In this document: positions 42,276 to 51,068 of the stretch, piece after piece
How the letters are laid out: every line of letters begins with the position of its first letter
How positions within the stretch are numbered: position 1 is the stretch's first letter
From: Pseudomonadota bacterium
GTDB taxonomy: Bacteria > Desulfobacterota > Binatia > Binatales > Binataceae
Reading direction: 5' to 3'
NCBI GenBank assembly: GCA_021323945.1
Contig: JAJPKA010000018.1
Location: 412,853 to 476,852 of the forward strand
DNA: 64,000 bases
The notes under the pieces: generated by a model
The model's input: the letters and a program-made list of their open reading frames with translations, nothing else
The model's database searches: none
What the model was told of the DNA's origin: nothing
Translations under genes and position numbers: made by a program

Positions 42276-44036
42276 ATGGCACGCATAAACGGAGGCGAAA
42301 TGCTGGTGCGGGCGCTGGAACGCGAAGACGTTCATGAGATATTCACGCTGCACGGCGGCCATCTTGATGCGATTTTTAAGGCGTGTCGGGACCACAATTT
42401 TCGCATAATTGATACGCGACACGAACAGGCTGCTGCTCACATGGCTGATGGGTGGGCGCGCACGACCGGCCGCCCCGGCGTCGCCATGGTGACTGCCGGA
42501 CCTGGCGTGACTGACGCAGTTACCGGGGTGGCTAACGCGTACCTCGATTCAATCCCGATGGTTTTAATTGGTGGTCGTAGTCCCCTGCTGGACGATGAGC
42601 TCTTGCCGCTCCAGGGTGGTATAGACCAGGTTGCGTTGATGCGTCCGATCACCAAGTGGGCGCGTTCCGTTGTCCATACGGCACGCATTCCCGAGTACGT
42701 CGCGATGGCTTTCAGGCAGGCGGTGTCAGGACGACCCGGCCCGGTGTTCCTCGAACTGCCGATTGATGTGCTTTTCGCACGCGCTGACGAGGAAAGCGTG
42801 GTTTTTCCTCAAAACTACCGACCTAGGTCGCCCGCAGGGCCGAGCCGCGACGCCTTGGCACAGGCGCTACGCTGGATCGACGAGGCTGAACGGCCCGCGA
42901 TTCTGGCCGGAGGCGGCGTGTGGTTTGCCCAGGCCGGCAAGGAGCTTACTGAATTTGCCGAACTGACCCATGTGCCGGTGCTCACCAACGCCAAAGCCCG
43001 CGGCTCGATCTCCGAGGAGCATCCTCTGTGTTTTGGGGCTTTCGGTGCAATCCACCCTGCCGCTCATGCTCGCAGAGGTGGCAAGAGTGCCGATCTCGTT
43101 ATCTTGCTGGGTACACGGATTGGCTTGGCTACTGGCGGCCGGAACAGCGTCATTCCTGGGGACGCTCGCGTAATTCAAGTCGATATCGAGCCCGAGGAGA
43201 TCGGCCGGGGACGCAGTATCGAGCTCGGGATCGTCGCCGACTGTGGTGAGTTTCTGCGCCAGGCGATTGCTGCGGCCCGCAATACCAAATTCAATCGCCA
43301 CGAGGCTTGGATCGAGCAACTCACAGCCATACGTGCCGGTCAGCGACGGAAATGGGACGAGGCAATGAAAGCGGAGCAACCGATCCACCCGGCGCGGATG
43401 GCGCGCGAGGTCGCACAGGCGCTCGATGCAGATGCTATCGTCGCCGCCGACGGAGGTGAGACTGCAGCTTGGATGGCCAATGCATTCAAGGCGCGGTATC
43501 CAGGCAGTTTTCTCAGCCATGGCTATCTGGGATGCCTCGGCATCGGCCTGCCCTTCGCGTTGGCCGCCAAAGTGGCACATCCACAAAGACAGGTTGTCTG
43601 CGTCATTGGCGATGGTTCAGTCGGACTGAATTTCGCGGAGTTCGACACCGCCGTGCGCCACAATCTGCCGGTCATGGTGGTAGTCAACAACGACATGCAA
43701 TGGGGTATGTCGAAGCATGGTCAAGTGCTCGCCTGGGGCGCAGGAAATGCCATCGCTACTGAGTTGGGCGTGGTTCGCTATGATCGAGCCGCGCAGGGGT
43801 TCGGCGCCCACGCTGAGTTTGTGGAACGTGCAAGTGAAATCGCCCCCGCACTGCGCCGCGCGATCAACAGTGGACGCCCGTCCTGCGTCAACATTATGAC
43901 CGACCCGGACGTGATCGAGCCGGGCACGCTCGCCATGTATAGTGCCTTCAGCAGCAAACCAGGCAAAACGGCACCATCAGAAAACAAGAGTGATGAAACG
44001 ATGCTGCCCTACTACGGCAAGCGCAGGATCGATTAG
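42276..44036 (+). CDS. Thiamine-diphosphate-dependent enzyme, acetolactate-synthase/2-hydroxyacyl-CoA-lyase-like
   Basis: A 586-aa ThDP enzyme of the acetolactate synthase superfamily. In order: the PYR domain with the activating Glu50 in 'DTRHEQAAAHMADGWARTTGRPGVAMVTAGPGVTDAVTGVANAY', the central domain ('ADLVILLGTRIGLATGGRNSVIPGDARVIQVDIEP'), and the PP domain with the metal-binding motif 'VVCVIGDGSVGLNFAEFDTAVRHNLPVMVVVNN' (GDG-x...-NN). The overall pattern is closest to 2-hydroxyacyl-CoA lyase/oxalyl-CoA decarboxylase or to ALS-like proteins; I cannot separate these by eye. The acyl-CoA context (CoA-transferase next door) favours a C-C lyase on CoA thioesters, which is an inference. No small regulatory IlvN subunit is adjacent. 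Confidence 0.88.
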   Translation: MARINGGEMLVRALEREDVHEIFTLHGGHLDAIFKACRDHNFRIIDTRHEQAAAHMADGWARTTGRPGVAMVTAGPGVTDAVTGVANAYLDSIPMVLIGGRSPLLDDELLPLQGGIDQVALMRPITKWARSVVHTARIPEYVAMAFRQAVSGRPGPVFLELPIDVLFARADEESVVFPQNYRPRSPAGPSRDALAQALRWIDEAERPAILAGGGVWFAQAGKELTEFAELTHVPVLTNAKARGSISEEHPLCFGAFGAIHPAAHARRGGKSADLVILLGTRIGLATGGRNSVIPGDARVIQVDIEPEEIGRGRSIELGIVADCGEFLRQAIAAARNTKFNRHEAWIEQLTAIRAGQRRKWDEAMKAEQPIHPARMAREVAQALDADAIVAADGGETAAWMANAFKARYPGSFLSHGYLGCLGIGLPFALAAKVAHPQRQVVCVIGDGSVGLNFAEFDTAVRHNLPVMVVVNNDMQWGMSKHGQVLAWGAGNAIATELGVVRYDRAAQGFGAHAEFVERASEIAPALRRAINSGRPSCVNIMTDPDVIEPGTLAMYSAFSSKPGKTAPSENKSDETMLPYYGKRRID

Positions 44037-44094
44037 GCCACTCTTGCTAGGAACAATACTCCGTTCGTCTGCCTCTAGCCGCAGCCCAATGGGC

Positions 44095-44167
44095 GCCGAA
44101 CGTGATGTTCGGCTTCGCGGTTGATGACACAAGCCGACGGTTGGTTCGTGCAAGCGCACCAACCGTC
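44095..44167 (+). repeat. Two consecutive perfect hairpins between the ThDP gene and aqpZ
   Basis: GCCGAAC-GTGAT-GTTCGGC (44095-44113, 7-bp stem) is followed after 22 nt by GACGGTTGGT (44136-44145) pairing with ACCAACCGTC (44158-44167), a perfect 10-bp stem with a 12-nt loop that can pair further. They lie 59-131 nt after the ThDP gene stop and 156 nt before aqpZ. Likely a terminator/leader region; no T-tract follows. Confidence 0.5.
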
Positions 44168-44323
44168 ATCCGCCGACCGCAGTGCGATGCCGGGACCGAA
44201 GCATACCCGGTCGTTGTCAGCTTCTATCCAACGGCTGGACCTCGAGAGCCCGACTGTGCGAGAGTCGCCATGTCGCGACGAGTGTGCGTCAGCAATCCTG
44301 CTATTGCAACAGGAAGGTGGCAC

Positions 44324-45070
44324 ATGATTAAGCGCTATTTAGCAGAGATGATTGGGACTTTCGTGCTGGTGTTCGGGGGTTGTGGAGCCGCGGTTTTGGC
44401 CGGCAGCAAAATCGGCTTTGCCGGCATCGCACTTGCCTTTGGGTTTTCTCTGTTAGCAATGGTCTATGCGATCGGGTCAATATCGGGATGCCATGTTAAT
44501 CCTGCGGTCACAGTCGGATTGCTTCTGACCGGCAAGTTTGAGGCAAAGAACGTCCCCGGGTACATCATGGCGCAAGTCATTGGAGCCATAATCGCGGCCA
44601 GCGTGCTGTTCGTTGTAGCCCGCGGAACGGCGTCGGGCTACGATCCGGCGGTGGCCGGATTCGCCGCCAACGGCTATGGTGCTCATTCCCCCGGCGGATA
44701 CGACCTGACGGCCGCGTTTGTGACTGAGGTGGTCCTGACGGCTTTCCTCGTCTTCACGGTGTTGGGTTCAACTGACATTCAGGCGCCAGTTGGTTTTGCT
44801 GGAATACCGATCGGAATAGTGCTCACGCTTATCCATTTGGTCGGAATACCCGTGACAAACACGTCGGTTAATCCAGCGCGAAGTATAGGGCCCGCGCTAT
44901 TCGTTGGAGGCTGGGCTATCCGGCAACTTTGGCTGTTTATCGTGGCCCCCCTTCTTGGCGCTGGCGTCGCCGCGGCGCTCTACGGATCAATTCGTGTCTC
45001 GGAGTCGCTGATACCTGCGCGCACGGCGGAGTCCGCTTTGGCAAGTGAACGATTGGAACGAGCACGGTAG
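44324..45070 (+). CDS. aqpZ: Aquaporin Z
   Basis: A 248-aa water channel of the inner membrane. Six transmembrane segments and two half-helices. The two NPA motifs are at Asn59-Pro-Ala ('[11 protein letters not shown]') and Asn183-Pro-Ala ('[15 protein letters not shown]'). The selectivity filter residues are those of AqpZ: Phe39 ('ALAFG'), His171 ('LIHLVG'), Thr180 and Arg186, which favours water over glycerol. The ATG at 44324 has AGGAAGG 7-13 nt upstream; the longer in-frame reading has no membrane character in its first 74 codons. Followed by an inverted repeat that separates it from a convergent gene. Might serve osmotic adaptation along with the trehalose pathways. Confidence 0.95.
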   Translation: MIKRYLAEMIGTFVLVFGGCGAAVLAGSKIGFAGIALAFGFSLLAMVYAIGSISGCHVNPAVTVGLLLTGKFEAKNVPGYIMAQVIGAIIAASVLFVVARGTASGYDPAVAGFAANGYGAHSPGGYDLTAAFVTEVVLTAFLVFTVLGSTDIQAPVGFAGIPIGIVLTLIHLVGIPVTNTSVNPARSIGPALFVGGWAIRQLWLFIVAPLLGAGVAAALYGSIRVSESLIPARTAESALASERLERAR

Positions 45071-45110
45071 AGCGGTTCACTTATTTCTGCCACGAAGTCG
45101 CCCGCCTTCG

Positions 45111-45157
45111 AATTAACCAGCTGTCGTGAGCACAGCTTCTCAGCCTGCTGGTTAGTT
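45111..45157. terminator. Inverted repeat between convergent aqpZ and CoA-transferase genes
   Basis: AATTAACCAGC (45111-45121) pairs with GCTGGTTAGTT (45147-45157), 11 positions with one G-T wobble, enclosing a 25-nt loop. An alternative small stem AGCTGT/ACAGCT competes. It lies between the stops at 45070 and 45183, so a bidirectional transcript end is likely. No T-tract. Confidence 0.5.
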
Positions 45158-45182
45158 CGTCAGCCGTTGAGGCCCTCGTAGC

Positions 45183-46334
45183 CTAACCGATTCCCAATTC
45201 GGCCAGAACCTCCGCCGTGTGCTCGCCTGGCTTGCCGCCTGGGCGAATCGGCCCTACCGGGGTCCGACTGAATCGCCACGGCAGACCATCGACCAAGAGT
45301 CGGCCCCAATGCGGCGTGTCAAGTTCGACGATGTGATCGTTTTCGCGCACCTGAGGGTGGTAACGGAGTTCCGCAAAGCTCATTACCGGACCATTTGGCA
45401 CTTGTTCCTTGGTTAGCCGCAGCATCCACCAAGCCGCTGGTTTGGTCTTGAACTGAGGCTTGAGAATCTCTAACAGGGCGCGACGGTTTTTCACGCGAAG
45501 CGGATTGGTGGCGAACCGTTGATCGCGGATCAGCTCTGGCAGCTTCATGGCGCGGCAGAACCGTGGCCATTGTTCATCTTGTTCCACCCCTACGGCGACA
45601 AACCGCTTGTCCTGGCATTCGAAAGCTTCGTGCGGCGCGGTCGTGGCCGAGGCGCTCCCCATGGGCCGAGGTTGAACTCCAGTTGCGAAAAACTCCGCCA
45701 GCCGCGTCGTCTGAAGCGCCATTGCGGCGGTAAGCATCTCGATCTCTATTCTCTGTCCGGCGCCGGTGCGTTCGCGAGCGAAAAGCGCCTCGAGTACCGC
45801 CTGGGTGATGGTTGTGGCAGTCGTTAGGTCAATATGGGCCAGGTGACGGAACATTTCGCCGCGTCCGCCTTTTGGCCCGGTGATACTACACCACCCACAG
45901 AACGCCTGCACGGTTGGATCGACGCCGGCTTCAGCGGCCATCGGTCCCGTGCGGCCATAAGCGGAGGCGAGCACATAAATGACGCGGGGATTGACGCGAG
46001 CAACCACATCATAGCCGAGGCCAAGCCGCTCGACGGCGCCAGGACGCATGTTATTAACAAAAACATCACACTTTTCGACGATTCGAAGTGCGATCGCGCG
46101 ATCGGCTTCATGCTTGAGGTCGAGTTCGATCATGCGCTTGTTGTGGTTAGCCGATATGTAGAGCACCGAATCGCCATTGATCCGCGGAGGCACGGCGTGT
46201 GACAGATGATCACCACCAGGTGCTTCAACCTTGATGACATCAGCACCCATCGCACCCAGGAGCTTGGTGGCCCAAGGGCCGACCGCGGCGACGGTGAGAT
46301 CGAAAACGCGGATACCGTCGAGAGGTTTGGGCAT
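45183..46334 (-). CDS. Family III (CaiB/BaiF) CoA-transferase
   Basis: A 383-aa enzyme that moves CoA between carboxylic acids. The start 'KPLDGIRVFDLTVAAVGPWATKLLGAMGADVIKVEAPGGDH' is the family hallmark, then 'NHNKRMIELDLKHEADRAI' and 'VFVNNMRPGAVERLGLGYDVV'. The catalytic Asp is expected at Asp139, following 'ASAYGRTGPMAAEAGVD'. The C-terminal 'RFSRTPVGPIRPGGKPGEHTAEVLAELGIG' is also typical. The gene is followed (in transcription order it is last) after a DUF35 and a thiolase gene: thiolase-DUF35-CoA transferase with short gaps, so probably one operon that activates a carboxylic acid and cleaves it. Confidence 0.92.
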   Translation of the reverse strand: MPKPLDGIRVFDLTVAAVGPWATKLLGAMGADVIKVEAPGGDHLSHAVPPRINGDSVLYISANHNKRMIELDLKHEADRAIALRIVEKCDVFVNNMRPGAVERLGLGYDVVARVNPRVIYVLASAYGRTGPMAAEAGVDPTVQAFCGWCSITGPKGGRGEMFRHLAHIDLTTATTITQAVLEALFARERTGAGQRIEIEMLTAAMALQTTRLAEFFATGVQPRPMGSASATTAPHEAFECQDKRFVAVGVEQDEQWPRFCRAMKLPELIRDQRFATNPLRVKNRRALLEILKPQFKTKPAAWWMLRLTKEQVPNGPVMSFAELRYHPQVRENDHIVELDTPHWGRLLVDGLPWRFSRTPVGPIRPGGKPGEHTAEVLAELGIG

Positions 46335-46338
46335 CGGC

Positions 46339-46767
46339 TCAGCTCCGTCGAATTTCGATCGGTCTGAATTTGGCCAGCGTGATGTCGCTGGTCACATCTT
46401 CAAAGGTGATCTCCACCCGCAAGCCGGCGCGGATTTGATCGTTAGGAATGTCTACGAGATTAGTCAGCAGGCGGGGCCCCTCATCGAGTTCCACCTCGGC
46501 TACATTGTAGGGCAGTTCGTCATCGAAGCCCTTGAAGTAAGACTGATGAAAAACGACCCAGGAGTTGACGCGGCCGCGCCCGCTCAGTTGGACCCAGGTG
46601 AACTTGCGTGCCCAACAATCAGGGCACAGCGGCGCTGGCGGGTACCAGATTAGTCCGCATTTGTCGCATTTCTGCAAGCGGAGTTCGCGATTTTTGAGCG
46701 CATCCCAAAAAGGCTTGTTTAACGAAGAAATTGCTGGTAGGGGCTTTTGGTATTGGGTTTCAGCCAT
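46339..46767 (-). CDS. DUF35 / OB-fold, rubredoxin-like zinc-ribbon protein (ChsH2-like C-terminal partner)
   Basis: A 142-aa protein of the DUF35 family. The Zn-ribbon 'LRLQKCDKCGLIWYPPAPLCPDCWARKFTWVQLSGRG' has two C-x-x-C pairs (about residues 34-37 and 48-51), followed by an OB-fold with 'LTNLVDIPNDQIRAGLRVEITFEDV'. DUF35 proteins partner with thiolase-fold enzymes. In actinobacterial steroid side-chain degradation the Ltp2-ChsH2 complex is an aldolase in which the DUF35 part binds the substrate (established knowledge). Here it sits 53 nt after the thiolase gene in the same operon, which fits such a complex. The ATG at 46767 has GGAA upstream. Confidence 0.85.
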   Translation of the reverse strand: MAETQYQKPLPAISSLNKPFWDALKNRELRLQKCDKCGLIWYPPAPLCPDCWARKFTWVQLSGRGRVNSWVVFHQSYFKGFDDELPYNVAEVELDEGPRLLTNLVDIPNDQIRAGLRVEITFEDVTSDITLAKFRPIEIRRS

Positions 46768-46820
46768 CGTCTGAATTCCTGATGCGTTTGAGCACGCTTC
46801 AGAGTCAATCCAGCAGTGGG

Positions 46821-47996
46821 TCATCGGTGATAGATTAGCGAATCGCCGTAGGCATTTGCCCACTGAATTATTTCAGCCTGCTGAATTTGCCGCTCACCAC
46901 ATTCACCACGAAGCTGCCGAACGATTTCAACCTGATGATTCCATCCCATGATGTGGCCTTCTGATAACAAGCCGCCGTTAGTGTTCATGGGTAATTCGCC
47001 GCCCAGCTCGATCCGGCCCTCTTGGGTAAAAGAGGCTGCCTCGCCCGGTTTGCAAAAACCCCATCGTTCTAAAGCAATCCAAACCAGAATCGAAAACGCG
47101 TCGTAAGTGAATAGGCCATCAACATCATGCGGTGTTATGCCCGCCATTTGATAAACAGGTTGCAGCCCAGCCTGGTAGTCGAAGCTTCGTTGCTGGGCGA
47201 CCCCTAGTCCGGGATACGCCCAGATAAATTCGTCACGTCCTGCTGGCAGGCCTTGCATTCCACTGATGTACACGGGCGCTTTCCTGCAATCGCGAGCACG
47301 TTCGCTGGTGGTCACGATGACGCACGAGGCACCGTCGTTTATCAGGCAATAGTCGAGCAGATGGAGTGGCTCACAGACAAAGCGCGATCGCTGGTAGTCG
47401 TCGACGTCGAATACGTCGCGCATAATCGCTGCCGGATTTTTCGATGCATGTTTGCGGAATGCGATAGGCACAGCCGCAAGCTCACGGTTGCCGCAGCCGT
47501 ACCGTTCAAAGTAACGTCGCGCGACCAAGGCCGCACCCGCTCCCGGCGAAGTCATCCCATAGACCGGGTCCTCGCCATGACCGCCACCGGCCTCGCGCGC
47601 ACCCTCGCGGTCGCCGCTGCCACCCATCATCGGGCGTCGCAATCCGGAGAAGCTCACGGCTGCCAGACAGGCAACTGCGTTAGCCAGGCCGGCGTTGACC
47701 AGCATTGCTGCCCATTGAATGCAACTGGCGGTGAATCGGCCGTGCGCCCATGTCTGATTGTAGGTTCGTAACTCGAGACCCAGCACCTGAGCGAGTGTAT
47801 CCGCGTCGGCGCCGATCGGTGAACCGAAGCTAACGATCAGGCCGTCGAGCTGGCGCTTCGTCAGCCCCGCATCGTCAAGTGCGTTAACGATTGCATCGCA
47901 TGCGAGGTCGATTGGGCTTCGCATCAGGCGCCGGCCGAACAGCGAGTTACCGACGCCAACTATGGCTGCGCGATCTTTCAAATCGAAATTTGCCAT
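46821..47996 (-). CDS. Thiolase-like protein (SCP2 / Ltp2-aldolase type)
   Basis: A 391-aa thiolase-fold enzyme. 'DRAAIVGVGNSLFGRRLMRSPIDLACDAIVNALDDAGLTKRQLDGLIV' is the usual start and 'NTNGGLLSEGHIMGWNHQVEIVRQLRGECG' resembles the C-terminal active-site segment with His (GGLLSEGH). 'YDAFSILVWIALERWGFCKPGE' is found in the Ltp2-type branch, where Tyr residues and not Cys/His carry catalysis of a retro-aldol step. Cys92 in 'TASCIQWA' is near the usual nucleophile position. So thiolysis or aldol cleavage of a CoA thioester are the options; the DUF35 partner favours the second. It heads an operon with DUF35 and CoA-transferase genes. Confidence 0.85.
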   Translation of the reverse strand: MANFDLKDRAAIVGVGNSLFGRRLMRSPIDLACDAIVNALDDAGLTKRQLDGLIVSFGSPIGADADTLAQVLGLELRTYNQTWAHGRFTASCIQWAAMLVNAGLANAVACLAAVSFSGLRRPMMGGSGDREGAREAGGGHGEDPVYGMTSPGAGAALVARRYFERYGCGNRELAAVPIAFRKHASKNPAAIMRDVFDVDDYQRSRFVCEPLHLLDYCLINDGASCVIVTTSERARDCRKAPVYISGMQGLPAGRDEFIWAYPGLGVAQQRSFDYQAGLQPVYQMAGITPHDVDGLFTYDAFSILVWIALERWGFCKPGEAASFTQEGRIELGGELPMNTNGGLLSEGHIMGWNHQVEIVRQLRGECGERQIQQAEIIQWANAYGDSLIYHR

Positions 47997-48160
47997 CTGA
48001 CGTGTCCGAAGGCCGGCCGGAAAAGCTCGATACTACTCAGCAGCCCGGCTTCAGCGGGGTCACCAGACCTTTCGCCGGGAGCTGTACACGTGACGCTGAG
48101 ACCATACCAAGCCGCATAGTCGAAGCCACCATCGCGGTGTACACGACTCTTATCCTTGAA

Positions 48161-49534
48161 TTATAACGGCTCCTGCGCATCCTTGCCCTGGTAGCGCTCG
48201 AGACGATTATAAAGCGTCTTCAGGCTGATGCCGAGTACTTCCGCCGCACGGGACTTGTTACCGCCAGTGTACTCGATAGTGCGCATGATGAGTTCGCGTT
48301 CGGCTTCGTCGAGTGATATCCCAAGGCGCAATTCAAAGCTGGAACTCGAGCCCGTGCTCCGCTTCATCTCGGGTGGCAAATCCGCAACCGTGATCAACGG
48401 TCCGCGGCTGACAATCAGAGCGCGCTCAATCACATTACGCAACTGCCGAACATTGCCGGGCCATCGATAAGATTTGAGTACTTCCAGGCATTCGGCGTCC
48501 ACGCCGGTTATGTTCTTGCCCTCGGGCTGCTTAAGTTCCCGCAGGAAATGATCGACCAAGGCAGGAATGTCATCGGCACGCTCACATAAGGCTGGTAGCT
48601 CGATCGCGAAGACGTTGAGACGGTAGTAAAGGTCTTCACGGAAGCGGCCTTCCTTGATAGAAGCGTCGAGATTTCGATTGGTGGCAGCCATGACTCGCAC
48701 ATCGACCGCCACTTCGGTCGAACCGCCCAGCCGTCGGAGCTTCGATTCCTCGAGTACCCGGAGCAACTTGGCCTGCAACTCGGGTTTCATCTCGCCGATC
48801 TCGTCGAGCAGCAGGCTTCCGCCGTTTGCCAGTTCGAAGCACCCTTCGCGTCGGCGGTCAGCGCCCGTGAACGCACCGCGCTCGTGACCGAACAACTCGC
48901 TCTCCATCAAGGTTTCGGGCATAGCTGCGCAGTTGATGGCGACATAGGGACCGTTGCGGCGTGGTGAGAGCTCGTGAATGGTGCGGGCGACCAGTTCTTT
49001 GCCGGTACCGCTTTCACCGATGATAATCACCGAGGCGGAACTTGGGGCAACCTGCTCAATCAATGACATCACCCGCCGCATCGCCAGTGACTGCCCGATC
49101 ATCGGACCTAATTGCCCAGCGTTGATTAGGCGACGTCGCAGACGCTGATTTTCCTCACTTACGGTTAAATGGGTGCTCAGGTTGTTTAGCAGCAGGCGTA
49201 GATGGGAGGGATCCACTGGCTTGCGCAGGTAATCGTAAGCGCCGAGCTTGATCGCCTGCACGGCGTCAGGGATCTCGCCTTCGCCCGAGATCATAATGGT
49301 GGGGATATGAAGCCCCTTTTCACGCAACTCGCTGAGAACCTGAATACCATCCTTTTGTGGGAGACGGAGATCCAACAAAAGAATGTGTGGCTGGTAGCTT
49401 TCTATTAGTTCAAGAGCACGTTTGCCGTCTTCGGCAATTTCAACTCGGAACCCCCAGGCAGCGATGAGTTCGCTCCACGCCTGGCTGGTTGCGAGATCAT
49501 CTTCTGCAACCAGAATCCGTTTTTCGTTTGCCAT
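48161..49534 (-). CDS. Sigma-54-dependent response regulator (NtrC family)
   Basis: A 457-aa transcription activator. Receiver domain with phosphorylated Asp55 ('ILLLDLRLPQKDG') and acidic pair ('VAEDDLAT'). The AAA+ domain has the Walker A 'GESGTGKE' (173-180), the sigma-54-contacting GAFTGA loop (220-225), 'LDEIGEMKPELQAKLLRVLEE' (Walker B region) and 'RVMAATNRNL'. A Fis-type DNA-binding helix-turn-helix 'NKSRAAEVLGISLKTLYNRLERY' ends the chain. It lies upstream, on the same strand, of the thiolase operon (165 nt gap), so that operon is a plausible target. No cognate histidine kinase is adjacent; the PAS kinase at 17.1 kb is soluble and might partner (speculative). Confidence 0.94.
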   Translation of the reverse strand: MANEKRILVAEDDLATSQAWSELIAAWGFRVEIAEDGKRALELIESYQPHILLLDLRLPQKDGIQVLSELREKGLHIPTIMISGEGEIPDAVQAIKLGAYDYLRKPVDPSHLRLLLNNLSTHLTVSEENQRLRRRLINAGQLGPMIGQSLAMRRVMSLIEQVAPSSASVIIIGESGTGKELVARTIHELSPRRNGPYVAINCAAMPETLMESELFGHERGAFTGADRRREGCFELANGGSLLLDEIGEMKPELQAKLLRVLEESKLRRLGGSTEVAVDVRVMAATNRNLDASIKEGRFREDLYYRLNVFAIELPALCERADDIPALVDHFLRELKQPEGKNITGVDAECLEVLKSYRWPGNVRQLRNVIERALIVSRGPLITVADLPPEMKRSTGSSSSFELRLGISLDEAERELIMRTIEYTGGNKSRAAEVLGISLKTLYNRLERYQGKDAQEPL

Positions 49535-50044
49535 AAATTGCGTTCAATGCCTCAATACGGCTCAGAAGGGGTTATTGCTTCGAGTTTCTATCAGGCCTAG
49601 TGAGTCCTCGGGTGCGGCCAGCGGTAGCCATCCGCTCCATGCGCGCGGCGTGGATGTCGGTTATCAAGGAAGTTCTCTGGGATGGAGCACCTCGACCATT
49701 TAGCAGCCATGGCTACTTATGGTAGCAGTAGGTTTTGGATTTGGACAAACGCTACTGAACAATGCTGTCGGTTTTTGGTCGTACGCGCTCTGCTGCAGAG
49801 GCGGTCTTCACTGCCTCGCTGCGCGGCGACGTTCATTTATAGCAGCGGGGGTCGGAGGCTCAAACGTTGATGTTCGACGATGTTCGATACGCGACCGACA
49901 AATTCTAGATGGACGCCCGCAGATGACAAAGATGCCCGATTTCCCGTTTACGGATGTTTTCAGGCAAACTGCATTGTCTAAACCCCTCGCTCAAGTGCCC
50001 TCGAGCTTGGCAACACTTCCGCCACGGGTTTGATCAGAGTGCTG
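49535..50044. other. Divergent intergenic region between the NtrC-type activator and the NHL lipoprotein
   Basis: About 510 nt. I looked for a -24/-12 (TGGCAC-N4-TTGC) sigma-54 promoter on both strands and found no good match. Short open frames here are not protein-like. No strong dyad was found. Confidence 0.4.
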
Positions 50045-50977
50045 ATGCGCAACCAACGCTTGCTGTCGGGATTCGCCTTATGCTTTTCGCTGCTGATAGT
50101 TGCTGTGACGACGGCTTGTTCGTCCCATCGGCGAACAGCAACTGCGCAGTACCTTTATGCGACTATCCCTGAAACCGGACTCATTGTTGTTTATGCGTTG
50201 TCCAGCTCTGGCAATTCAGAACCAGTCGCCACCATCAAGGAACATCCGCCTGACAAACCAATCGACGTCTCGGTGGACGGGGCCGGCGAAGTCTTCGTGG
50301 CCAACGAAAACGGCAATGTTCGCGCGTACGGCGGGCCAAACTTTCATTACGAACTTATACACACTATCGAAGGTCCGCACACAGGGATCGAACACCCTAC
50401 CGCGATCGTGACCAATGTCGACGGTACCTTCTATATAGCCGACGCGGGCGGGCCCAACGACAAGCCTCACGTTGAGTGGTTTCCTGCCGGCCAGAACGGC
50501 AATGTCTTTCCAAATCGGGTCATCAGTGGTCCCCATACCGGCATTACTACGCCCCGCGGCCTGGCACTTGATGGCTCAGGACGTCTATTCGTGACGGATC
50601 AGGCGACCAACCGACTCTTAGTGTTTGGCCCCGACGACACAGGCGACGCCTCGCCGCTCCTCGTATTAAACGGGCTGCGTTCGCCGGAGCGCGTGTTCGT
50701 GGATCAGGACCTGAATATCTTTGTTTCGAACAGAGGCGATGACAGTATTTCGACGTTTTTTATGACCGGGCCACAAAGTTGGAGTCCCAACGCGACAATT
50801 AGAGACGTGCGCATGCGTCAGCCTACAGGTGTAGCCGCGGATCAGAGCGGACGCCTTGCGGTGGCAGCAACAGGCGGAATTTTCTTCTTTTCTCCAGCCT
50901 CAGGCGGTGAGTTCGCTCCCAGCGGTGAGTTGCGGGGACGGTTTCCGATGAATCCATCAGGAATTTTTATTCACTAA
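50045..50977 (+). CDS. NHL-repeat / beta-propeller lipoprotein
   Basis: A 310-aa predicted exported protein. The signal peptide (RNQRLLSGFALCFSLLIVAV) ends with a lipobox-like 'TTAC' (Cys at about residue 25). Repeated blades such as 'KPIDVSVDGAGEVFVANENGNVRAYG', 'TPRGLALDGSGRLFVTDQATNRLLVFG' and 'SPERVFVDQDLNIFVSNRGDDSISTF' are NHL/SMP-30-type six-bladed propeller repeats (P-x-G-[LIV]-x-[LIV]-D). Functions of such propellers range from lactonase to protein binding; no catalytic residues are clear. I use the ATG at 50045; a TTG at 50030 is possible. Probably on the cell surface or periplasm. Confidence 0.8.
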   Translation: MRNQRLLSGFALCFSLLIVAVTTACSSHRRTATAQYLYATIPETGLIVVYALSSSGNSEPVATIKEHPPDKPIDVSVDGAGEVFVANENGNVRAYGGPNFHYELIHTIEGPHTGIEHPTAIVTNVDGTFYIADAGGPNDKPHVEWFPAGQNGNVFPNRVISGPHTGITTPRGLALDGSGRLFVTDQATNRLLVFGPDDTGDASPLLVLNGLRSPERVFVDQDLNIFVSNRGDDSISTFFMTGPQSWSPNATIRDVRMRQPTGVAADQSGRLAVAATGGIFFFSPASGGEFAPSGELRGRFPMNPSGIFIH

Positions 50978-51068
50978 ACGTCAGCATTTCCAGTTGGCAG
51001 CATTCCAGGGAGGTTTGAAGTTAGCCACGCGTGGTGTTGCGCCTCGTGTGTCGAAGGGAGATACGCCA

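Noticed and set aside
42867..43586. 239-codon minus-strand open frame inside the ThDP enzyme gene
   Set aside because: It lies antisense to a clearly coding, domain-rich gene; its composition is that of a shadow frame with no recognisable motif.
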